From: Pseudomonas sp. QTF5
GTDB lineage: Bacteria; Pseudomonadota; Gammaproteobacteria; Pseudomonadales; Pseudomonadaceae
Direction: 5' to 3'
DNA length: 38,026 nt
Assembly: GCF_000512695.2 (NCBI RefSeq)
Contig: NZ_AZRW02000046.1
Span: 1-38,026 of the forward strand
The notes beneath the pieces were generated by a model. It searched no databases. It saw nothing but the letters and a program-made list of their open reading frames with translations, and was not told the DNA's origin. Below, piece after piece: positions 16,853 to 25,081 of this stretch. Positions within the stretch are counted from its first letter, which is position 1. The number at the start of each line of letters is the position of its first letter. The translations under genes were made by a program, and so were the position numbers.

Positions 16853-17100
16853 GAGGACGGTAGACACATGACCAAGGGGTCGGGACGCTCTGACTGTTTC
16901 AGGGTCGGAGTGACCTACAGGTACAGGGGAGTACCTGCGTAAGGGCCGGGTCAGGCAAAGCTGCGACGCAAGTTCGCCGGGGCCCGACGTGGCTCGACGA
17001 ACTTGCGGAGGGCTTCAACGTGCAAAACGTTGATCTAGAGCACTCAGCTCATCTGCTATTGCTGCATATTCCCCCGCAAAACCGTTTCGCGGTGTTTCTT
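16853..17100 (+). ncRNA. Hairpin-rich candidate structured RNA with a 24-codon ORF
   Basis: This gene-free stretch holds several perfect stems in 145 nt: CTCTGA/TCAGGG at 16888-16904; CAGGTAC-AGGGGA-GTACCTG at 16918-16937; GCAAGTTCG/CGAACTTGC at 16968-17006; and CAACGT-GCAAA-ACGTTG at 17016-17032. A possible end is the small stem ACCG/CGGT at 17081-17093, followed by TGTTTCTT. Several GGA triplets occur, one in the loop of the second hairpin. A 24-codon frame (ATG 16868 to TAA 16942) with GAGGA 10 bases upstream covers the first two hairpins. It could be a stand-alone RNA, a 3'-derived RNA of the DUF1328 message, or a leader far upstream of gltP. I do not recognize it as a named RNA family. 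Confidence 0.4.
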
Positions 17101-17489
17101 CGTGACCGTATATCGAGAAAGCCCCGACGTTATCGATAGGATAATTCGCAGCCAAACGTAGGCCTTTTCCCAAATTTTCCATCTATTTAAAAAACATCGA
17201 CCTGCGCTGAAATGGCCGGTTCACGGCACTTATGCCCGCCTGAATGTCGTATCCAAACCGGCTGGGACGCGGGTTTCAGTTGGAAAATCTCATGCCGATT
17301 CGGCATAGGGTAGGCGTTTACGGCATTAGACGGCGCTTCCCGGCATCGGAATAGTTGCGCCTTTTTCGCTGCCTGAGAGCTGTAAATGCTCGCTCGCGGG
17401 GACCTTATACGGGGGCCGGTGCAAAACTTCGCCATTGGGCGTTTCAGTTCATGCATCGGCCTGAGTCAAACGCAAGTAAGGGTAAAGAT
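17101..17489 (+). promoter_or_regulatory. Upstream region of gltP with phased CGGCAT repeats
   Basis: No coding frame is credible here. CGGCAT occurs at 17301, 17321 and 17341, with related GGCG-containing 10-mers at 17311 and 17331, that is, on a 10-bp period. The first copy is also the right arm of the palindrome TGCCGA-TT-CGGCA. Such helically phased repeats usually bind a regulator. An AT-rich stretch at 17162-17195 may hold a promoter. No sigma54 element of good quality was found. Confidence 0.4.
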
Positions 17490-18821
17490 ATGAAGAAGGC
17501 AAAGCTTAGCCTCGCCTGGCAGATCCTCATCGGTCTGGTTCTGGGGATAGCAATTGGTGCACTGCTCAACCATTTCAGTGCCGAAAAAGCCTGGTGGATC
17601 AGCAACGTCCTGCAACCGGCAGGCGATATCTTTATCCGTCTGATCAAGATGATCGTGATCCCGATCGTAATCTCCTCGCTCGTCGTCGGCATTGCTGGGG
17701 TGGGCGACGCGAAGAAACTCGGTCGCATCGGTCTGAAGACCATCATTTACTTCGAAATCGTCACCACCATCGCCATTCTGGTCGGTCTGGTGTTGGCCAA
17801 CGTGGTCCATCCGGGCACCGGCATCGACATGAGCACCCTGGGTACGGTGGATATTTCCAAGTACCAGGCCACTGCCGCCGAGGTTCAGCATGAACATGCG
17901 TTCATCCAGACCATCCTCAATCTGATCCCGTCGAACATCTTTGCGGCCATGGCGCGTGGCGAGATGTTGCCGATCATCTTCTTCTCCGTGTTGTTCGGTC
18001 TCGGTCTGTCGAGCCTGCAATCGGATCTGCGCGAGCCTCTGGTGAAGATGTTCCAGGGCGTATCGGAAAGCATGTTCAAGGTCACCCACATGATCATGAA
18101 CTACGCCCCGATCGGCGTGTTCGCATTGATCGCGGTGACCGTGGCCAACTTCGGCTTCGCCTCTCTGCTGCCGCTGGCCAAACTGGTCATCCTGGTTTAC
18201 TTCGCCATTGCCTTCTTCGCCTTCGTGGTGCTGGGCCTGATCGCTCGCCTGTTCGGCTTCTCGGTGATCAAGCTGATGCGCATCTTCAAGGATGAGCTGG
18301 TCCTGGCCTACTCCACCGCCAGTTCCGAAACCGTGCTACCGCGCGTGATCGAGAAGATGGAAGCCTACGGCGCGCCGAAAGCCATTTGCAGTTTTGTGGT
18401 GCCGACCGGTTACTCGTTCAACCTCGACGGCTCGACCCTGTACCAGAGCATCGCGGCGATCTTCATTGCCCAGCTCTATGGCATCGACTTGTCCATCAGC
18501 CAGCAAGTGCTGCTGGTGCTGACGCTGATGGTCACCTCCAAAGGCATCGCCGGCGTACCGGGTGTGTCCTTCGTGGTCCTGCTGGCCACTCTGGGCAGCG
18601 TCGGTATTCCACTGGAAGGCCTGGCGTTCATCGCCGGTGTCGACCGCATCATGGACATGGCCCGTACCGCGCTGAACGTGATCGGCAACGCCTTGGCCGT
18701 GCTGGTCATCGCACGCTGGGAAGGTATGTACGACGACGCCAAGGGCGAGCGCTACTGGAACTCCCTGCCGCACTGGCGCAGCAAGGAAAAGCTGCCGGTT
18801 GGCGAGATTTCCAGCAACTGA
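17490..18821 (+). CDS. gltP: Glutamate/aspartate:proton symporter GltP
   Basis: This 443-residue inner-membrane transporter of the DAACS family imports glutamate and aspartate with protons. It shows eight membrane helices, and the core motifs are intact: SSETVLPRV (re-entrant loop 1), TGYSFNLDGSTLY (substrate and ion site in helix 7) and SKGIAGVPG (re-entrant loop 2), followed by the helix-8 region DRIMDMARTALNVIGN that carries the substrate-binding Asp and Asn. The ATG at 17490 with GTAAGGGT upstream gives the normal N-terminus MKKAKLSLAWQ; the frame is open further upstream but without similarity. It is transcribed alone after a long regulatory region and followed by a REP pair and a strong hairpin. 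The gene sits at the same place in P. aeruginosa (PA5479). Confidence 0.95.
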   Translation: MKKAKLSLAWQILIGLVLGIAIGALLNHFSAEKAWWISNVLQPAGDIFIRLIKMIVIPIVISSLVVGIAGVGDAKKLGRIGLKTIIYFEIVTTIAILVGLVLANVVHPGTGIDMSTLGTVDISKYQATAAEVQHEHAFIQTILNLIPSNIFAAMARGEMLPIIFFSVLFGLGLSSLQSDLREPLVKMFQGVSESMFKVTHMIMNYAPIGVFALIAVTVANFGFASLLPLAKLVILVYFAIAFFAFVVLGLIARLFGFSVIKLMRIFKDELVLAYSTASSETVLPRVIEKMEAYGAPKAICSFVVPTGYSFNLDGSTLYQSIAAIFIAQLYGIDLSISQQVLLVLTLMVTSKGIAGVPGVSFVVLLATLGSVGIPLEGLAFIAGVDRIMDMARTALNVIGNALAVLVIARWEGMYDDAKGERYWNSLPHWRSKEKLPVGEISSN

Positions 18822-18830
18822 CGCAAAACC

Positions 18831-18936
18831 CTGTGGGAGCGGGCTTGCTCGCGAAAGCGGTGGATCAGTCAACAGAGGTGTTGAATGTTCCGGCCTCTTC
18901 GCAAGCAAGTCGAATCGTCGCACCGCCGCTCCCACA
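18831..18936. repeat. REP doublet (REPIN), second arm degenerate
   Basis: The left arm CTGTGGGAGCGGGCTTGC is intact. The right arm GCAAGCAAGTCGAATCG...CGCTCCCACA has diverged. The spacer (CAGTCAACAGAGGTGTTGAATGT) is the reverse complement of the spacer in the element at 20279, so the two copies are inserted in opposite orientation. Confidence 0.8.
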
Positions 18937-18960
18937 TTGGTCTTTTGCTAGCAGTACTAA

Positions 18961-18988
18961 ACAAACCCCGGAGAAATCCGGGGTTTGT
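18961..18988. terminator. Strong 12-bp hairpin after gltP
   Basis: ACAAACCCCGGA (18961-18972) and TCCGGGGTTTGT (18977-18988) pair perfectly around a GAAA tetraloop. The flanking T-runs are short on both strands, but the stem is strong. It probably terminates gltP transcription before the next gene at 19041. Confidence 0.75.
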
Positions 18989-19040
18989 CGTTTCTGCCTA
19001 CCCCGCTATCATTCGCCGCATCTTCCGGGGGATTTGACTG

Positions 19041-20270
19041 ATGCTTAATGGGCTGTGGCTAAGCTTCTTCATCGTGGCGGCCGTGTCGGCGCTCGCGCAG
19101 TGGCTGATCGGCGGTAACGCCGGGATCTTTGCGGCGATGGTGGAGAGCATTTTCGCCATGGCCAAATTGTCGGTCGAGGTCATGATCCTGCTGTTCGGCA
19201 CCCTCACCCTCTGGCTGGGCTTTCTGCGGATTGCCGAAAAGGCCGGGATCGTCGAATGGCTGGCCAAGGCGCTGGGCCCGCTGTTCCTGCGCCTGATGCC
19301 GGAGGTGCCGCCAGGGCACCCGGCCATCGGCCTGATCACCCTCAACTTCGCCGCCAATGGCCTGGGCCTGGACAACGCCGCCACGCCGATCGGCCTCAAA
19401 GCCATGAAGGCGCTGCAAGAGCTCAACCCCAGCGACACCATCGCCAGCAACGCGCAGATCCTCTTCCTGGTGCTCAACGCATCATCCCTGACCCTGCTGC
19501 CGGTGACGATCTTCATGTACCGCGCCCAGCAAGGCGCACCCGATCCGACCCTAGTGTTTCTGCCGATCCTGCTGGCGACCAGCTGCTCGACCCTGGTCGG
19601 CCTGTTGTCGGTGGCGTTCATGCAGCGTCTGCGCCTGTGGGACCCGGTGGTGCTCGCCTATCTCATTCCCGGTGCCCTGGCCCTCGGTGCGTTCATGGCG
19701 CTGCTGGCGACGCTCTCGGCGACCGCTCTGGCGGGCCTGTCATCGATCCTCGGCAACCTGACGCTGTTCGGGCTGATCATGCTGTTTCTAGTGATCGGCG
19801 CATTACGCAAAGTGAAGGTCTACGAGGCGTTCATCGAAGGCGCCAAAGAAGGCTTCGACGTGGCCAAGAACCTGCTGCCATATCTGGTGGCGATGCTCTG
19901 TGCCGTTGGCGTGCTGCGAGCATCCGGGGCGCTGGATTTCGGTCTGGACGGGATTCGTCATCTGGTGGAGTGGGCCGGTTGGGACACACGCTTCGTCGAC
20001 GCGCTGCCAACGGCCATGGTCAAACCCTTCTCCGGCAGCGCCGCACGGGCAATGCTGATCGAAACCATGAAGACCTCCGGAGTCGACAGCTTCCCGGCGC
20101 TGGTGGCGGCGACGATTCAGGGCAGTACCGAAACAACTTTCTATGTATTGGCAGTGTACTTCGGCGCGGTGGGCATTCAGCGCGCGCGGCATGCGGTGGG
20201 GTGTGCATTGCTGGCGGAGTTGGCGGGTGTGCTTGGCGCGATCGGCGTCTGTTACTGGTTCTTTGGTTAA
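19041..20270 (+). CDS. Nucleoside-recognition membrane protein (fused SpmA/SpmB type)
   Basis: This 409-residue multi-pass inner-membrane protein has two related halves. The first (about 1-200) resembles SpmA, with NGLGLDNAATPIGLKAM and NAQILFLVLNASSLTLLP; the second (about 220-409) resembles SpmB, with PTAMVKPFSGSAARAM and QGSTETTFYVLAVYFGAVG. In Bacillus these are separate spore-maturation proteins; in non-sporulating proteobacteria the fused form is common and its transported or sensed ligand is unknown. The TETT and GxGLxN/SG patterns resemble the gate domain of nucleoside transporters, hence the family name. It is monocistronic between a terminator and a REP pair. Confidence 0.88.
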   Translation: MLNGLWLSFFIVAAVSALAQWLIGGNAGIFAAMVESIFAMAKLSVEVMILLFGTLTLWLGFLRIAEKAGIVEWLAKALGPLFLRLMPEVPPGHPAIGLITLNFAANGLGLDNAATPIGLKAMKALQELNPSDTIASNAQILFLVLNASSLTLLPVTIFMYRAQQGAPDPTLVFLPILLATSCSTLVGLLSVAFMQRLRLWDPVVLAYLIPGALALGAFMALLATLSATALAGLSSILGNLTLFGLIMLFLVIGALRKVKVYEAFIEGAKEGFDVAKNLLPYLVAMLCAVGVLRASGALDFGLDGIRHLVEWAGWDTRFVDALPTAMVKPFSGSAARAMLIETMKTSGVDSFPALVAATIQGSTETTFYVLAVYFGAVGIQRARHAVGCALLAELAGVLGAIGVCYWFFG

Positions 20271-20278
20271 CCAAAAAA

Positions 20279-20372
20279 CCTGTGGGAGCGGGCTTGCTCG
20301 CGAAGAGGCCGGTACATTCAACATCTCTGTTGACTGACACACCGCTATCGCGGGCAAGCCCGCTCCCACAGG
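20279..20372. repeat. REP doublet (REPIN), intact
   Basis: The arms TGTGGGAGCGGGCTTGCTCGCG and CGCGGGCAAGCCCGCTCCCACA face each other across a spacer of about 45 bases containing TTGACTGACACACCG. This is the best-preserved doublet in the window and lies between two convergent stop codons. Confidence 0.9.
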
Positions 20373-20387
20373 GGTTCAGCGGTGGCT

Positions 20388-21014
20388 TCAGGGCCTCAGC
20401 GGCGGCGCAACCTTCTGACCTTGCTCCACCGTCCAAGCCACCACCTGTGCCGTCAACAGGTCGCTCGCCTGGCCAAAACCGGCGATAACCGCGGGCACCT
20501 TCACATCGCTCAACGGCTGATGCACTTCAAAGCGCCGGCTGGCGAGGATTCGCTGGTCATACCCACGCACCAGCAACGCATCCAGGCGCACGACCACGCT
20601 CGCCGCCGTGCCCTGGTACTCGGTCTGGAACGCTTGCAGGTTACCGCCCAGTTCCAGGTCCGCCTGGAAGTTGCTGTCATCAGTGCTGAGCAACGGCACG
20701 CGACCGTCACGCTGGAAACCATCAAGCAGACGATTGCGCAACAGCACCGGTGCCGGATCGCTCCAGCGTGAAGCCTTGTAGCTGCTGATCAGGTCACCTT
20801 GAGGTATCACCGCGATTTTCGGGTTGTTCAAGGCTTCGCTGGTCTGAGGCTTGGCCAGCCGCAACGACCAGCGCTGCGGCGTGCCGTGATGGGCCGGTGC
20901 GTCGCTCTGTGCCGACGGCAGTCGATAGACATCGGACGGCTCGGTCTTGGGGAAAATCGAACAGGACGCGACCAACGCAAAACCGGCGAGGAGGGCGAGA
21001 TGAGCCAGCTTCAT
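20388..21014 (-). CDS. ABC-type transport auxiliary lipoprotein (PqiC/LptE-like)
   Basis: This 208-residue protein has a lipoprotein signal with lipobox VASC (lipidated C18). The rest matches the ABC-type transport auxiliary lipoprotein family (PF03886), to which PqiC of the PqiABC lipid-transport system belongs. It is expected to be anchored in the outer or inner membrane and to work with the MCE protein. Its ATG overlaps the TGA of the MlaD-like gene by four bases (ATGA), so the two are translationally coupled. It is the last gene of a four-gene leftward operon. Confidence 0.88.
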   Translation of the reverse strand: MKLAHLALLAGFALVASCSIFPKTEPSDVYRLPSAQSDAPAHHGTPQRWSLRLAKPQTSEALNNPKIAVIPQGDLISSYKASRWSDPAPVLLRNRLLDGFQRDGRVPLLSTDDSNFQADLELGGNLQAFQTEYQGTAASVVVRLDALLVRGYDQRILASRRFEVHQPLSDVKVPAVIAGFGQASDLLTAQVVAWTVEQGQKVAPPLRP

Positions 21015-21949
21015 GGCGTGAACTCCTTGTTCTTGTCATTGCCCAGCAGGTAACCGCTGGGGTTGGCCTCAAGCCGCTGGGAAATGGTCCGCAACGAACT
21101 CAAGGTATCGCGCAGCTCACGCACCGCCGGTGCCAGGCCATTGAGGCCCTGCATGCCGTTGTTGAGGGAATCCTGATTGGCGGAGAGCAACGTGTTGATG
21201 GTCGCGCTGCTCTGTTCCAGGGACTTCATGGCTTGCTCGGCACTGCCGAACATCTGCTTGCCCTGATCGTTGAGCAGGCCGTTGGCGTTACGCATCAACG
21301 CGGTGGTCTGTTCCAGGGTGGCGCTGGCCTGCTTGCCAACCGAAGCCAGTTGCTGCATCGCCTGACGAATGTCGCCACGTTGGTCGGCGATGGTGCCGGT
21401 GGTTTGCTCCAAGTGCTCCAGGGTCTTGCTGATGCTCGCGACGTTCTCCGAGGAAAACAACTGATTGGCGTTGTGCATCAACACGTTCACGCCCGCCATC
21501 AGATCGTTGCTGTCATTCATCAACCGGGCAATGGGCGAGGGCGACGCTACGATTGTCGGCAAATTGCCGTCCTTGCCCTTGAGCGTCGGACTTTGCGGCG
21601 TGCCACCGCTGAGCTGGATGATCGAGGTTCCGGTAATCCCGGTCAGCGCCAGTTTGGCCTGGGTGTCTTCTTTGATCGGAGTGTCTCCGCCCAAGCGAAT
21701 CCGCGCCAACACCCGGCGCGGATCGTTCGGGTCCAGGCGCAGCATCACCACGTCGCCGACCTTGATCCCGCTGTACTGCACGGCGCTGCCCTTGGAAAGG
21801 CCGCTGACCGCCTCGTTGAAGACGATTTCGTAATCCTTGAATTCGGTATCGACGCTGGACTTAGCCAGCCACAGACCGAAGAGCAGGGCGCCTGCCACCA
21901 CTATGACGGTGAACAGGCCGATCAATACGTGATGAGCTCGGGTTTCCAT
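21011..21949 (-). CDS. MlaD-family MCE protein (lipid transport substrate-binding component)
   Basis: This 312-residue protein has one N-terminal membrane helix (about 9-28) and an MCE domain (about 38-118) with the conserved VSGLSKGSAVQYSGIKVGDVV segment broken across it. A long helical tail (about 150-290) resembles the coiled helices by which MCE rings form tunnels. MCE proteins bind lipid between the membranes and deliver it to, or receive it from, an MlaFE-type ABC complex. It lies one base after the ATPase stop and overlaps the lipoprotein gene. It is longer than E. coli MlaD (about 183 residues) and closer to YebT/PqiB-related or actinobacterial MCE tails in plan. Confidence 0.92.
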   Translation of the reverse strand: METRAHHVLIGLFTVIVVAGALLFGLWLAKSSVDTEFKDYEIVFNEAVSGLSKGSAVQYSGIKVGDVVMLRLDPNDPRRVLARIRLGGDTPIKEDTQAKLALTGITGTSIIQLSGGTPQSPTLKGKDGNLPTIVASPSPIARLMNDSNDLMAGVNVLMHNANQLFSSENVASISKTLEHLEQTTGTIADQRGDIRQAMQQLASVGKQASATLEQTTALMRNANGLLNDQGKQMFGSAEQAMKSLEQSSATINTLLSANQDSLNNGMQGLNGLAPAVRELRDTLSSLRTISQRLEANPSGYLLGNDKNKEFTP

Positions 21950-21950
21950 G

Positions 21951-22754
21951 TCAGACCTCGTTGAGCTGGTTAGCGGCCGTCAGCGCCGCGCGGCCGCGAG
22001 GGCCATGGAAGTATTCGTGAATCCACGCATCATCGGTTTCCGACACCTTGTCGATGGCGTCCGCCACCAGCACTTTCTTCTGCGCCAGCACTGCCACCCG
22101 GTCGGTGATGGTGTAGAGCGTGTCGAGGTCGTGGGTCACCAGAAACACACTCAGGCCCAAGGCATCGCGCAGGGTCAGGATCAGTTGATCGAAGCCTGCG
22201 GCGCCAATTGGGTCTAGACCGGCGGTGGGCTCGTCGAGAAACAGGATGTCCGGGTCCAGCGCCAGTGCCCGGGCCAGGGCCGCGCGTTTGATCATGCCGC
22301 CGGACAATGAAGCAGGGTATTTGTCGGCCGCCGACAACGGCAGCCCGGCCAACGCCAGTTTCACCGCCGCCAGGTGCTCGGCGTCGGCACGGCTCAGGCC
22401 GGCGTGTTCAATCAGGGGCAGGGCGACGTTCTCGGTCACGGTGAGCGAAGAGAACAAGGCACCTTTCTGGAACAACACACCAAACCGCCGTTCGACCAGC
22501 GAGCGCTCGTGTTCCGACAGGCTCGGCAAGTTCTTGCCGAAGACCTTCACCATCCCTTCGCTGGGCTGACGCAGGCCGACAATGCTGCGCAGCAGCACCG
22601 ATTTGCCGCTGCCGGAACCGCCAACCACCGCCAGAATCTCGCCCTTGTACAAATCCAGATCGAGGTTCTCGTGCACGCTCTGGCGGCCGAAGCGATTGCA
22701 CAGCCCGCGGACTTCAATCACCGCCTCTGAAGGCGCTCGGGGTAAACGACTCAC
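21951..22754 (-). CDS. ABC transporter ATP-binding protein (MlaF-like)
   Basis: This 267-residue ATPase powers the MCE lipid transporter on the cytoplasmic face. Walker A reads GGSGSGKS, the signature motif LSGGMIKRAALARAL, and Walker B ILFLDEPTAGLD; the switch His is in LVTHDLDTL. I place the start at GTG 22754 because it overlaps the permease TGA (GTGA) and gives the normal N-terminus. The open frame to 22889 lies inside the permease gene and has no family similarity. The signature with GGMxKR is typical of the MlaF/Ttg2A branch. Confidence 0.93.
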   Translation of the reverse strand: MSRLPRAPSEAVIEVRGLCNRFGRQSVHENLDLDLYKGEILAVVGGSGSGKSVLLRSIVGLRQPSEGMVKVFGKNLPSLSEHERSLVERRFGVLFQKGALFSSLTVTENVALPLIEHAGLSRADAEHLAAVKLALAGLPLSAADKYPASLSGGMIKRAALARALALDPDILFLDEPTAGLDPIGAAGFDQLILTLRDALGLSVFLVTHDLDTLYTITDRVAVLAQKKVLVADAIDKVSETDDAWIHEYFHGPRGRAALTAANQLNEV

Positions 22755-23899
22755 CAGTCCATCTCCATGAAAAACAACGCAGCCACGGCGTCGAGCACGA
22801 TCACCACGAAAATCGATTGCACCACACTGGACGTGGTGTGCGCGCCGACGGACTCCGCGCTGCCGCTGACCTTGAAGCCCTCGAGGCAACCGATGGCGGC
22901 AATCAGGAACGCAAAAATCGGCGCTTTGACGATCCCTACCAGAAAGTGCTGAACGCCGATGTCCGATTGCAGCAGTGACAGGAACATTGCCGGCGAGATA
23001 CCCAGCGACAGCGCGCAGACTACGCCACCGCCGACAATCCCTGACACCATCGCCAGAAAGGTCAACATCGGCAGCGCCACCAGCAACGCCAGGACGCGGG
23101 GTACTACCAGCAACTCCATCGGGTCGAGGCCGAGGGTGCGGATCGCGTCGATTTCTTCGTTGGCCTTCATCGAACCGATCTGCGCGGTGAACGCACTGGC
23201 GGTGCGACCCGCCATCAGGATCGCCGTGAGCAACACGCCGAACTCCCGCAGAAAAGAGAACGCCACCAGGTCCACGGTGAAAATACTCGCGCCGAAACTG
23301 GCCAGCACCGTTGCCCCGAGAAACGCCACCACAGCCCCCACCAGAAAGGTCAGCAGGGCGACGATGGGCGCGGCGTCGAGACCGGTCTGCTCGATATGGG
23401 CGACCATCGGCGTGAGGCGCCAGCGCTTGGGACGAAACAGTCCGCGAGCGATGGTTTCCAGGATCAGGCCGACGAAACCCAACAGTTGCAGCGTGTCCCG
23501 CCAGACTGCGTCGACCGCGCGGCCGATGCGGGCCAGCAGTTGAATGCCGACGCTGATTTCCGGCTCTTTGATCGGCACGCAGAAATCGGTGAGTGAGCAG
23601 TACACCGTCTGCAACAAGGCGCGATCAGCGGAAGAAAGGGTGCAATCGGGGTGTTCGGCAGACTTGCCCAGACGCTCGGCCCCCAGCAGCTCCACCAGCA
23701 ATGACGCACCCGCCGTATCGAGCGCGCCGAGGCCATTGAGATCGATGTGGGCGTTGCTGTCATATTGGCCACGGAGCTTTTCGCTCAGGTGGCTGAGATT
23801 GGCGTAATGGGCGAGCGTCCAGTCACCCGTGACCCGCAACAGGGCAGGGTTGTGCGAGGTGTCCAGTTGGGCACTGCCGGGCATTGTGCTGCTGGTCAT
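22751..23899 (-). CDS. MlaE-like ABC permease with N-terminal STAS domain
   Basis: This 382-residue protein fuses two functions that are separate in E. coli. Residues about 1-115 resemble a STAS domain like MlaB (DLNGLGALDTAGASLLVELL), which in the Mla complex binds and regulates the ATPase. Residues about 125-382 are the MlaE-type permease with five or so membrane helices and the conserved ILAGR-type segment LTAILMAGRTASAFTAQIGSMK followed by EEIDAIRTLGLDPMELLV. It is the first gene of the four-gene operon and starts 54 bp from the upstream DUF5924 gene, with CGGAGC as ribosome site. It is probably a paralog of the main mlaFEDB system. Confidence 0.92.
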   Translation of the reverse strand: MTSSTMPGSAQLDTSHNPALLRVTGDWTLAHYANLSHLSEKLRGQYDSNAHIDLNGLGALDTAGASLLVELLGAERLGKSAEHPDCTLSSADRALLQTVYCSLTDFCVPIKEPEISVGIQLLARIGRAVDAVWRDTLQLLGFVGLILETIARGLFRPKRWRLTPMVAHIEQTGLDAAPIVALLTFLVGAVVAFLGATVLASFGASIFTVDLVAFSFLREFGVLLTAILMAGRTASAFTAQIGSMKANEEIDAIRTLGLDPMELLVVPRVLALLVALPMLTFLAMVSGIVGGGVVCALSLGISPAMFLSLLQSDIGVQHFLVGIVKAPIFAFLIAAIGCLEGFKVSGSAESVGAHTTSSVVQSIFVVIVLDAVAALFFMEMDW

Positions 23900-23953
23900 A
23901 AGCTCCGTGCTTGTTCGGCTATTACGCAGATCTGACTAATAGCACGAACCGCG

Positions 23954-24982
23954 TTACTTTTCTTTGACGGGTGTGCTGTCCATGACCTTGAAGCGCAGCA
24001 CGCCAATCAACTGACCGTCCTCAGTCAGCACCCGAACCTGCCATTTGCCCGCGGGGTTACCGGGGAAGTTCTGCTTGTGGGTCCAGGCGCGGTAGCCTTC
24101 CTTGCGCCCCCCGTTGATGTCCAGAGGGATTCGGTCGACTTCTTTACCGTTGAATATCCAGACGTGATAAATCCGCTCGGCCAGCCCCCGCGGAGCGTTG
24201 ATGGCGGTGTACGCGTACAAACCACCTCCGCGAATCTGCGCGGCGCTGACTTCTTCCAGGCTCTTGCCGGGGGTTCGATCCTGCATTTGGGTGCTGATCG
24301 CTACATCGGTCATCCACAGGGTCGCCGGCGGAACCCAGGAACGCAGCACCCAACCGGCGGCGCCGATGCCGACGGTGATGCTGAGGATCGCCAACGCATT
24401 GCGCACGGTGCGAATCGGGAAGATCGAGGCCAGGCTCGGGAACGACAGCACCATGGCAATGCCCAGCGCCAGCTTGAAGCTCTGGGCAGTGGTCAGGTGC
24501 AGGATGACGGGCAGGGCGGTCAGCAGGGCCGCGAACAAGGTCAGGGTGTGCAGCGCCAGGAACGCCCAGCGGCGCGGTGCCAGCCATTTGTAGTAGAGCG
24601 GGTCGATGATCGAAATCAGCGCCGCCATGCTCAGTAATCCCGTGAAGAACAACTGGCCGCTGTTCCAGGTGGTGGTGATTAAAAAGAACGGCAGGACGAA
24701 GAACAGGCTTTCCTGATGGATCATCTGCGTTGCGTAACGCAGCAGTGGCTGGGGTATTTCGCGCTTGAAGACCCTGGCGAACAGCTTGGTGAGGCTGTTT
24801 TCCAGCATCAACCAGACCCAGCTGACCAGCATGATGGTGGTGATCCACGTCGCCAGACCTTGTTGGCGATCCACCAGCATGAAGCTGCCGACCCCGGAGA
24901 TGAAACCGCCAAGCGCAATGACCCCGGGATAGCGCTTCATCAATTCGAGGATGCGCTGTACGTACAGGGTCAGATTCGGCAT
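23954..24982 (-). CDS. DUF5924/DUF2914 membrane protein
   Basis: This protein of 342 residues (346 if a GTG at 24994 is used) has about seven membrane helices in its first 220 residues, with LMKRYPGVIALGGFISGVGSF near the N-terminus, corresponding to DUF5924. The C-terminal 90 residues are a soluble DUF2914-type domain (GLYAYTAINAPRG, VYHVW-like IYHVWIFNGKEVDRIPLDI, GKWQVRVLTEDG), expected in the periplasm and immunoglobulin-like. No enzymatic motif was found and the function is unknown to me. Neither start has a strong ribosome site. It lies just ahead of the Mla-type operon and could be transcribed with it. Confidence 0.82.
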   Translation of the reverse strand: MPNLTLYVQRILELMKRYPGVIALGGFISGVGSFMLVDRQQGLATWITTIMLVSWVWLMLENSLTKLFARVFKREIPQPLLRYATQMIHQESLFFVLPFFLITTTWNSGQLFFTGLLSMAALISIIDPLYYKWLAPRRWAFLALHTLTLFAALLTALPVILHLTTAQSFKLALGIAMVLSFPSLASIFPIRTVRNALAILSITVGIGAAGWVLRSWVPPATLWMTDVAISTQMQDRTPGKSLEEVSAAQIRGGGLYAYTAINAPRGLAERIYHVWIFNGKEVDRIPLDINGGRKEGYRAWTHKQNFPGNPAGKWQVRVLTEDGQLIGVLRFKVMDSTPVKEK

Positions 24983-25081
24983 TCGGCGATTCACAATAGT
25001 CGTGGGAAAAATCCTCGACAGGGTACCGCCCGGGGGGCCCTGTGGCGAGGCTTGCGGTCACTTTGATCGAACCCAAAACCT

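Noticed and set aside
16600..17100. Identification of the structured stretch as an RsmX/Y/Z RNA
   Set aside because: Several GGA triplets are present, but no GacA upstream box or convincing strong terminator was found, and the gene neighbourhood does not match known Rsm loci.
17212..17228. Sigma54 promoter TGGCCGGTTCACGGCA upstream of gltP
   Set aside because: The GG/GC offset fits, but the flanking bases at -12 and -24 match the consensus poorly, so it may be chance in GC-rich DNA.
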